From contig JAKSOX010000122.1 of assembly GCA_024405335.1 (NCBI GenBank), forward strand, positions 1 through 6,152: DNA of 6,152 nt, written 5' to 3'. This stretch comes from Kiritimatiellia bacterium. GTDB taxonomy: Bacteria; Verrucomicrobiota; Kiritimatiellia; RFP12; UBA1067. The position numbers and the translations under genes are program-made. Shown piece after piece: positions 1 through 5,080 of this stretch. Below the pieces are notes generated by a model. That model made no database searches and was not told where the DNA came from. It saw only the letters and a program-made list of their open reading frames with translations. The stretch's first letter is position 1. Each line of letters starts with the position of its first letter.

Positions 1-327
1 CGAGGGCGGGAGCTCGGCGAGGGCGACTGACGCGGCGAACTGCGAAAGGGGCGTGGTGAGCACGCCCACGCCTTCGCGTTCGGCGGCCGCTTTCATGTCG
101 CCCGGCACGGGACGCCCGTTGCAGACGACCACCGCTTCGACGCCCGCGAGCGTGCAGACGGCGATCGCGTTGAGGTGGTTCTGGATCGTGATCAGCACCG
201 ATTCGTCGCCGCAATGCCCCATCACGTCCGAGAGCAGATCGCTCGCGTAGGCGAAATGGACGTTCGCGTTCGGATTGTCCACGACGACGGTGCCTGCGAC
301 TTTTTGCGTGATTTCCTGGAAGGTCAT
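1..327 (-). CDS. DRTGG-domain protein, QxHxN-type paralog (3' end cut by window edge)
   Basis: The minus strand is open for 109 codons from ATG 327-325 to the left edge. The protein begins MTFQEITQKVAGTVVV, followed by a DLLSDVM segment (residues 30-36), ITIQNHLNAIAV (46-57) and an alternating hydrophobic stretch ending VVVCNGRPVP (66-75). The DLLSDVM and TIQxHxN signatures are, from memory, those of small stand-alone DRTGG-domain proteins (about 115 residues) found beside [FeFe]-hydrogenase genes, so only a few residues are probably missing. Start choice is supported by AGGAG at 342-338, 10 nt upstream, and by matching length with the paralog at 1163-1507, to which it is about one third identical without internal gaps over some 74 residues. 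It follows the PHP gene by 35 nt and is probably co-transcribed with it. DRTGG domains are regulatory and often accompany CBS domains; the ligand is unknown. Family confident, role inferred. Confidence 0.85.
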   Translation of the reverse strand, partial: MTFQEITQKVAGTVVVDNPNANVHFAYASDLLSDVMGHCGDESVLITIQNHLNAIAVCTLAGVEAVVVCNGRPVPGDMKAAAEREGVGVLTTPLSQFAASVALAELPPS

Positions 328-337
328 TTGCGAGTGG

Positions 338-342
338 CTCCT
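338..342 (-). promoter_or_regulatory. Ribosome binding site of the partial DRTGG gene
   Basis: AGGAG on the minus strand, 10 nt before ATG 327-325. It fixes the start of the downstream gene in the 35-nt gap after the PHP stop codon. No terminator-like hairpin is visible in this gap, which supports co-transcription. Confidence 0.7.
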
Positions 343-362
343 GTGTGGTGGGTGGATTTCGT

Positions 363-1121
363 TCAAAAGCTCGTCAGCCGGGGCGAGATGCGGGTTGACC
401 GGGCGGCGAAGATTTTCTTGAACCCGGCAACGGAGAATTCGCCTTCGGCTTCGGTCCAGACGCGGGCGACGTCGTCCAGATTGTGCGCGTCGGACGATCT
501 GACCACGGCGTAGTCGCCGATCTTCGGCAACCACCGCGCTTCGTCCGCCGTGCGGGAAAGTTCCACCGCGTCGAAGTAGCGCCCGGCCCGTTCGCCCGGC
601 AGGGGTTCGGGGATGCATCCGAGCGCTCCGAACACGGAATGGTTGGCGCGGTCGACGTGCGCGGCGACGTAGAGTCCGCCGAGTTCGTGCACTTTGGCGG
701 ACGTTTCGGGAAGCAGACGGCGGCAACCCATCGCGAGAATGCGCCATTCCATTTCGACGACGTCGTCGTCCCACGTGACGACAGGCTGGTCGCCGAACGT
801 TTCCGGATCGTTCACGCGCTTGGGCATCGCCTCGTAGACCCAGTCGGTCATGGCGAGCGACTGTTCGACCGTGTCGAACAGCGCGACGGTGTGGACTTCT
901 TCGGCCGTCTGCACCTCGAGCCCGCACAGGCATTTGAGTCCCGCGCGGCGCGCGCATTCGGCGATCGCGGGCGTGTTCTTCGCCGTTTGGTGGTCGGTGA
1001 GGGCGATGCCGTCCATGCCGGCCGCGACCGCGCGCCGCACGATCTCGGACGGCGACATCTCGAGATTGGCGCACGGACTCAGGCAACTGTGGATGTGAAG
1101 ATCAAATTTCACGGCTCGCAT
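363..1121 (-). CDS. PHP-domain metal-dependent phosphoesterase, hydrogenase-cluster type
   Basis: A 252-residue single-domain PHP protein, complete at both ends. The metal-binding motifs are all present: HIH (H9, H11), LTDH (D43, H44), GLEV (E69) with H77 in the following strand, AAHVDR (H155), and SSDAH near the C-terminus (D211, H213). These ligands normally hold a two- or three-metal centre that hydrolyses phosphoesters, so the enzyme is probably active; the substrate cannot be told from sequence. The N-terminal DLHIHSCLSPCA with two cysteines (C13, C17) resembles the PHP proteins that accompany DRTGG proteins and [FeFe]-hydrogenase genes, and C64/C66 are additional. ATG 1121 has GGAGG 9 nt upstream. 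GTG at 1112 (codon 4) is an alternative that would give MKFDLHIHS, because a perfect extended -10 overlaps the ATG. The gene diverges from the DRTGG/CBS-ATPase pair and leads into a second DRTGG gene. Confidence 0.93.
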   Translation of the reverse strand: MRAVKFDLHIHSCLSPCANLEMSPSEIVRRAVAAGMDGIALTDHQTAKNTPAIAECARRAGLKCLCGLEVQTAEEVHTVALFDTVEQSLAMTDWVYEAMPKRVNDPETFGDQPVVTWDDDVVEMEWRILAMGCRRLLPETSAKVHELGGLYVAAHVDRANHSVFGALGCIPEPLPGERAGRYFDAVELSRTADEARWLPKIGDYAVVRSSDAHNLDDVARVWTEAEGEFSVAGFKKIFAARSTRISPRLTSF

Positions 1122-1128
1122 TATAGCA
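1120..1128 (-). promoter_or_regulatory. Perfect extended -10 (TGCTATAAT) overlapping the PHP start codon
   Basis: The minus strand reads TGCTATAAT from 1128 to 1120, an exact match to the TGnTATAAT extended -10 consensus. Its last two bases are the AT of the annotated ATG. A transcript from it would begin near 1112-1114, at the GTG that is codon 4 of the PHP gene, and so would be leaderless. No good -35 hexamer lies 17 nt upstream. It could be chance, since GGAGG upstream of the ATG points to a transcript starting further out. A weaker TATACC lies on the same strand at 1150-1145. Confidence 0.4.
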
Positions 1129-1130
1129 AA

Positions 1131-1135
1131 CCTCC
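1131..1135 (-). promoter_or_regulatory. Strong Shine-Dalgarno of the PHP gene
   Basis: GGAGG on the minus strand, 9 nt before ATG 1121. This is the best ribosome binding site in the window and supports the ATG start. It requires transcription to begin upstream of 1135, inside the 41-bp divergent intergenic region. Confidence 0.75.
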
Positions 1136-1143
1136 GGAATTTT

Positions 1144-1152
1144 TGGTATACT
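1144..1152 (+). promoter_or_regulatory. Extended -10 promoter (TGGTATACT) for DRTGG/CBS-ATPase operon
   Basis: TG at 1144-1145, one base, then TATACT at 1147-1152: five of six -10 bases plus the extended TG. No convincing -35 is present at the 16-18 bp position, as expected for an extended -10 promoter. Initiation 6-8 nt downstream falls at about 1158-1160, only 3-5 nt before ATG 1163, so the mRNA would be effectively leaderless. No purine-rich ribosome site lies between this element and the ATG, which agrees with that. Confidence 0.65.
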
Positions 1153-1162
1153 GTTCGGCGTT

Positions 1163-1507
1163 ATGACTATTCCAGACATTGTCAAGACGTTGGACGGCAC
1201 ACTTGTTGCCGGCGGGGAGTCCGAGCGGACCGTGGGAAGCGTTGTGGCGAACGATCTCATGAGCGACGTGCTTTTGAACGACGGGGAGGACATGCTGCTG
1301 CTCACCTCCCTTGCGTCCGACCAGGCGATCCGCACGGCGAACATCGTCGGCGCGGCGTGCGTCGTGGTCCACAACGCGAAGCCCCTGCCGCAGACGATGT
1401 GCCAGGTGGCGGACACGCTGGGGATACCGCTCGTTTCCTCGCCGCTTTCGAAGTACGAAAGCTGCGTGCGGGTTCACGACTTCCTCGCGGCCGAGGGCAA
1501 GGCGTAA
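1163..1507 (+). CDS. DRTGG-domain protein, TxLxxxQxIRTA-type paralog
   Basis: A complete 114-residue protein made of one DRTGG-like domain. It shares with the minus-strand paralog a DLMSDV segment (31-36), an alternating hydrophobic stretch followed by a proline pair (CVVVHNAKPLP, 66-76) and SSPLSKYESC near the C-terminus (92-101). Where the paralog has ITIQNHLN, this protein has LLTSLASDQAIRTA (46-59), which resembles the TGLTxxQxIRTA pattern I recall from another DRTGG subfamily, so the two are distinct subfamilies rather than a recent duplication. The start at ATG 1163 is supported by end-to-end agreement with the paralog (35 versus 36 residues up to SDV), although there is no Shine-Dalgarno. 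It is the first gene of a plus-strand operon with the CBS-ATPase gene 2 nt downstream. A regulatory or sensing role is inferred; no catalytic residues are recognised. Confidence 0.85.
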   Translation: MTIPDIVKTLDGTLVAGGESERTVGSVVANDLMSDVLLNDGEDMLLLTSLASDQAIRTANIVGAACVVVHNAKPLPQTMCQVADTLGIPLVSSPLSKYESCVRVHDFLAAEGKA

Positions 1508-1509
1508 CG

Positions 1510-2544
1510 GTGGCGCGCGTGGACTACCAGCCCACCATCCTGTCCGGCGGCGAAAACCGCAGCGACGACCAGATCATGGCCGCGCACGCGGAGAAGACCG
1601 TCCGGCGCGTTTCGGGTCCGGGGCTTCCCGGGATGAAGGGCGAAGGCGAGCCGCTCGTGATCATGGAGCTGCTCCAGCGCCTGCGGGTGAAAGACGTGAT
1701 GCGCAGCCACGACATCGCGTCCGTCGTGCGCACGGATTCGATGCGCTACGCCGAGAACCTGATGAAGCGCTACCACATTTCCGGCGTGCCGGTGCTGGAG
1801 GACAACCGCCTTTTCGGCATCGTGTCGATCAACGACATCATCATCGCGCTCGAGGGCGAATGGATCGGCGATCAATGCCAGAAGCACATGTCCACGAATC
1901 TCGTGGTGCTGGAAGAGGACATGCCGCTCGCGTTCGCGATCAAGTATTTCCAGAACTACACGTTCGGCCGGTTTCCGGTGCTGAACAAGGACCGCAATTT
2001 CGTCGGCATCGTTTCGCAGCGCGACGTGACGCGCGTGCTCATGCACGAGCTCACGAACGAACTCGCGCGGCTCGAGGGAAAGGTCGTCGCGCCGCCGGTG
2101 GAGGCGAAGGGCGAAGGCGCCCTGCCGTATTATTCGATGCGCCAGTTCGTGGTGGTGCACAACGACTTGACGAACGCCGGCAAGGCGGCGAACGAGATCA
2201 AGCGGATGATGAAGGACGCGGGCATGGAAAACAAAATCGTCCGCCGCGTCGCCGTCGCCGCCTACGAGCTCGAGATCAACATCTGCATCCACTCCGTCGG
2301 CGGCACTTTGACGTTCATCCTCGAACGCGGCAAGGCGTCCATCGTGGCCAAGGACCGCGGCCCAGGCATTGCGGACGTGGACTGGGCGTGCCGCGACGGC
2401 ACGTCCACGGCCAACGACTGGATCCGGTCGATGGGGTTCGGCGCGGGCATGGGCCTCGCCAATTCCAAGCGCGTTTCGGACACGTTCGAAATCGTTTCCA
2501 AGGTGCCGAACGGCACGACGGTTATCTGCGGGTTCAACTTGTGA
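1510..2544 (+). CDS. Two-CBS-domain protein fused to an RsbW/SpoIIAB-like anti-sigma-type ATPase
   Basis: A 344-residue protein read from GTG 1510, 2 nt after the preceding stop, with AAGG at 1499-1502 as ribosome site; ATG 1576 and ATG 1663 are alternative starts. Residues 1-58 are a polar extension. Two CBS motifs follow: RVKDVMRSHDIASV to INDIIIAL (about 59-114), and CQKHMSTNLVVLEED to SQRDVTRVLM (about 123-179). Such pairs bind adenine nucleotides. The C-terminal part (about 211-342) is a GHKL ATPase: an N-box with E253, N257 and H261 (YELEINICIH), a G1 box DRGPGIAD (282-289) and a G2 box GFGAGMGLANSKRVSD (309-324), the layout of serine kinases/anti-sigma factors such as RsbW and SpoIIAB. 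A plausible reading is an energy-state sensor (CBS) controlling a kinase or partner-binding domain. No anti-anti-sigma or sigma gene is visible in the window, so the partner is unknown. Close coupling with the DRTGG gene suggests the two work together. Confidence 0.9.
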   Translation: MARVDYQPTILSGGENRSDDQIMAAHAEKTVRRVSGPGLPGMKGEGEPLVIMELLQRLRVKDVMRSHDIASVVRTDSMRYAENLMKRYHISGVPVLEDNRLFGIVSINDIIIALEGEWIGDQCQKHMSTNLVVLEEDMPLAFAIKYFQNYTFGRFPVLNKDRNFVGIVSQRDVTRVLMHELTNELARLEGKVVAPPVEAKGEGALPYYSMRQFVVVHNDLTNAGKAANEIKRMMKDAGMENKIVRRVAVAAYELEINICIHSVGGTLTFILERGKASIVAKDRGPGIADVDWACRDGTSTANDWIRSMGFGAGMGLANSKRVSDTFEIVSKVPNGTTVICGFNL

Positions 2545-2575
2545 CCGCGCCCGCCGTCGACCTTTGTCTCGCGCG

Positions 2576-4921
2576 ATGAAACGAAAGTTTGTCCGGGCGT
2601 TTTTCGCGTTGGCGTTTTTCGCGCTGGAAAACGCCGGAGGACTTTTCGCGGCGGCGGAAGACGCGCCGCCGCACCGGGACGCGACCGCCGAAATCACACT
2701 CTCGCCGGACGCGTCCGCGTGGTGGCCCGTGAGCAACGCGCGGCTGTCGCTGCTGCCGGACGGCGCGGGCCGGAGACCGGTCGTGTCCGATCCCAAAGCT
2801 TTCGCGGGCGCGGCGCACGGCGATCTGGCGTACGAGCTGGTCGCCGGCGAAACGGTCGCCGAAGGGCGCGTGTCGCTCAAAGGCGACGGCCACGGCGCGC
2901 TGCTGTGGGACCATTCGGTCCAGTTCGACCAGAAGAACCGCAAAAACGCCGTGGCGATCCGCGCGCAGCTGGAACTGCCGGCGCGCGCGTTCGCGGGCGC
3001 CGTCTGGGAGGCGGACGGCAAGGCGTTCGAATTGCCGAAGTCCGGCGAGCGGATTCGCGGCCGGGCAGATTCCGCGAAGACGTTCGCGCTGCGCTTCCCC
3101 GCCGAAAAACGCGTGTACGTGATCGCGTTTCCTGAAGCGGTGCCGCTGGAACTGCGCGACGAGCGCGTTTCGCTGGGCGGTTCGTTCCGCTTCTGCTTCG
3201 GTTCGCGCAAACCGATTCCCGTCAAGCCCGGCGAAATCCGGAAGCTTTCCGCCGTCCTTTCCTCGCCGGCGGGGCCGGTTTCCGTGGCCTACGCGCGGCC
3301 GTGGACCGTGGACGGCGAGGACTGGGCCGACGTCGCGTTCAAATTGCCGCCCAAACCCGGCTCCGCGTTCGATTTTTCCGTCGAGACGGAAAAGCCCGCG
3401 GGCAAATGGGGCAATCTCAAAGTGGTCGACGGGCACTTCGCCTGCGAAAGGAAGGCGTCCGCGAAACCGCGTTTCTACGGTTTGATCCTTTCGCGCGAGC
3501 AGGCGTTCCCCACCGACAAGGAAGCGAAGGAACTGGTGAGCCGCGTGACGCGGCGGGGCGCGAACGCGGTGCGGTTGACGGGCGTCCACGACGTGCTGTT
3601 GGCGGGCTCCCGCGACGGCGTGACGTGGGACAAACGCGCCGCCGGGAAGCTGGACGCGTTGCTTGCGACGTTCTTCCGCGAGGGCGTGCACGTCGTGTCG
3701 GACGTCGCGCCCGTGAATCCGCGCGTGCCGTTCGACCCCGCGGCCTTCTCGGTGTGGCGGAAACACGCCGAGGCGTTTTTGTCGCACCGCAACCGCACGA
3801 CGTCGCGCCGCTACGCGGACGAACCCGCGTTCGTGGCGGTGTCGCTCAACGGCCGGGCTTCCACGGCGAACTCCTGGCCGGAGCTCCGGTCGCTCGCGCT
3901 GGTGCAGGCGTCGTATGCGGCATGGCTCGCGAAGAAACGCGCGGCCGATCCCGGCTTCGGCAAAGGCGAGGCGCCGGAACCGGAGGCGCTCGCGAATTCG
4001 TCCGTCCACGGCGCACAGGGGAAATGGGTGCAGGCGTTCATCGCGGACAAGACGGAGGAGACGTCGCGACGCCAGCGCGCCGTGCTCGAGGAGCTGGGCG
4101 CCAAGGTGCATGCGACGGACCGTTCGCAGACGATGTGGATGGACGGCCCCGTGCGCTTCGGCGCGCGGCACGCGCTGCCGGCCGCGACGGCGAACGCGAA
4201 CCCCGTGCAGGAAGGGGCTTTCGCGGACGGACGCGGATTTTTCCGGAAGGATCCGGACGAACCCTGGCTCATGTTCGAGGCGAGTTTTCCCGAACCCAAT
4301 CCCCATCGCGCGCTGGAATGCATGATGCTCGCCGTGCGCGCGGCCGGAAAAAACCTGGACGGCATCTGGCGTCCGTTGGCCAGCGATCCGGCGGCCGCGA
4401 TCGCGGACGCATTCGCGTCGCGCGTGTTTCTGGCCGAAAACGTGCCGTCCGACGCGCTGCGTGAAAACGCCGAAAAGGGCATCGCGTCGTTCGCGCTCGA
4501 GCGCACCTGCGGCGCGTTCGCGCCCCGCGGCGAAACCGCCGGCGGCGGACCGCTGTCCTTCACGGCGAAGGCGGGGGACGCGCTGGTGCTGGTGCGGTCG
4601 CTGGACAAGAAGCCGGTTTCGTCGTCCCGCCGTCTTCTGCTGGCGCACCTTCCGGACGTGCAGCGCCGCGGCGCCGTGTTTTCCGACTTCGCCCGCACGA
4701 CTTTGGTGAAAGAAGGGACGGCGTTTTGTGCGCGCGCCATCGAAACGGAAATCGCTTTGGCGCACGACCGCGCCAGTTCCTGCAAGGTGTGGTCGGTGGC
4801 GCAGGACGGCACGCGGATGAATCTCGTCGCCTCTTCGGCCGAAAACGGCAAATTGCGCTTCAAGGCGACCGTCCGCGGTTCGCGCACCACCCAGCTGCTG
4901 TACGAAATCGTCGCCCCGTGA
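2576..4921 (+). CDS. Exported GH5-like TIM-barrel protein, acid/base glutamate apparently missing
   Basis: A 781-residue protein beginning MKRKFVRAFFALAFFAL, a typical signal peptide with likely cleavage after AAA (residue 27). Residues about 28-298 are beta-rich. A TIM-barrel-like region starts at RFYGLILSREQAFP (299 on), with ANAVRLTGVHD as an early strand and EGVHVVSDVAPVNP as another. SHRNRTTSRRYADEPAFVAVS resembles the HvNPyTGxxYaDDPAxxxISL block of large GH5-like proteins I recall from Lentisphaerae and Kiritimatiellae. In those the block ends with NE, the acid/base; here it reads LNGRAS (N425, G426). The candidate nucleophile E568 in WLMFEASFPEPNPHRA is kept, as is DGIWRP. The C-terminal part, LVRSLDKKPVSSSRRLLLAHL onwards, matches the beta domain closing such proteins. 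It may bind or weakly process polysaccharide outside the cytoplasm. It lies 31 nt after the CBS-ATPase stop, with no clear Shine-Dalgarno or terminator; TTG 2564 is an in-frame alternative start. Gene certain, family moderately sure, substrate unknown. Confidence 0.8.
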   Translation: MKRKFVRAFFALAFFALENAGGLFAAAEDAPPHRDATAEITLSPDASAWWPVSNARLSLLPDGAGRRPVVSDPKAFAGAAHGDLAYELVAGETVAEGRVSLKGDGHGALLWDHSVQFDQKNRKNAVAIRAQLELPARAFAGAVWEADGKAFELPKSGERIRGRADSAKTFALRFPAEKRVYVIAFPEAVPLELRDERVSLGGSFRFCFGSRKPIPVKPGEIRKLSAVLSSPAGPVSVAYARPWTVDGEDWADVAFKLPPKPGSAFDFSVETEKPAGKWGNLKVVDGHFACERKASAKPRFYGLILSREQAFPTDKEAKELVSRVTRRGANAVRLTGVHDVLLAGSRDGVTWDKRAAGKLDALLATFFREGVHVVSDVAPVNPRVPFDPAAFSVWRKHAEAFLSHRNRTTSRRYADEPAFVAVSLNGRASTANSWPELRSLALVQASYAAWLAKKRAADPGFGKGEAPEPEALANSSVHGAQGKWVQAFIADKTEETSRRQRAVLEELGAKVHATDRSQTMWMDGPVRFGARHALPAATANANPVQEGAFADGRGFFRKDPDEPWLMFEASFPEPNPHRALECMMLAVRAAGKNLDGIWRPLASDPAAAIADAFASRVFLAENVPSDALRENAEKGIASFALERTCGAFAPRGETAGGGPLSFTAKAGDALVLVRSLDKKPVSSSRRLLLAHLPDVQRRGAVFSDFARTTLVKEGTAFCARAIETEIALAHDRASSCKVWSVAQDGTRMNLVASSAENGKLRFKATVRGSRTTQLLYEIVAP

Positions 4922-5080
4922 CCGCCGCCGTGCGCCCCGCATCCGCCGCCAGCCGGCGTTGGTCTCTGCCCGGCTCGGCGCGCGCGGCGTGGCCAGCAAA
5001 AAAATGCGAATGCGCCATGGAGGCGTTTCGCGGAACTTGTGGTATAATACGCGCCGATTTCAGAAAGGCAGAAAGCACAA
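4922..5080. other. Intergenic region before alaS
   Basis: These 159 nt contain no convincing gene. The left part (4922-4990) is very GC-rich with a small inverted repeat (4944-4948 against 4954-4958, 5-nt loop) that lacks a following T-run. An A7 tract spans 4998-5004, followed by the alaS promoter and a short leader. No T-box or other riboswitch-like structure fits in the roughly 25-nt leader. Confidence 0.6.
5040..5048 (+). promoter_or_regulatory. Extended -10 promoter (TGGTATAAT) of alaS
   Basis: TG at 5040-5041, one base, then the perfect -10 hexamer TATAAT at 5043-5048. Initiation is expected near 5054-5056, giving a leader of about 25 nt. No -35 match is seen 16-18 bp upstream. The A7 tract at 4998-5004 sits near -50 to -57 and could serve as an UP element for the RNA polymerase alpha subunit; that part is inference. 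Confidence 0.8.

Noticed and set aside
483..1166. A 227-codon plus-strand frame opposite the PHP gene
   Set aside because: The minus-strand product carries a full set of PHP metal ligands; the plus-strand translation has none of a known family.
1357..1509. N-terminal extension of the CBS-ATPase frame upstream of GTG 1510
   Set aside because: It overlaps the DRTGG gene in another frame and reads as low-complexity Arg/Gly/Ala sequence; GTG 1510, just after the stop, with AAGG upstream, is the better start.
1311..2579. A 422-codon plus-strand frame overlapping the DRTGG and CBS-ATPase genes
   Set aside because: The product is an Arg/Ala/His-rich string without motifs, while the alternative frames encode recognisable domains.
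1474..3225. A 583-codon open frame on the minus strand across the CBS-ATPase and exported protein genes
   Set aside because: It is antisense to two genes with clear domain or signal-peptide evidence and has low-complexity composition; a GC-driven shadow.
4944..4958. Small GC hairpin after the exported protein gene as a terminator
   Set aside because: The stem is only 5 bp and no T-run follows on the plus strand; the nearby A7 tract has the wrong polarity for plus-strand termination.
2534..4999. An 821-codon open frame on the minus strand, fully antisense to the exported protein gene
   Set aside because: The translation is rich in Arg, Gly, Ala and His with no recognisable domain, as expected for the complement of GC-rich codons. 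The plus-strand frame has a signal peptide and family-like motifs.
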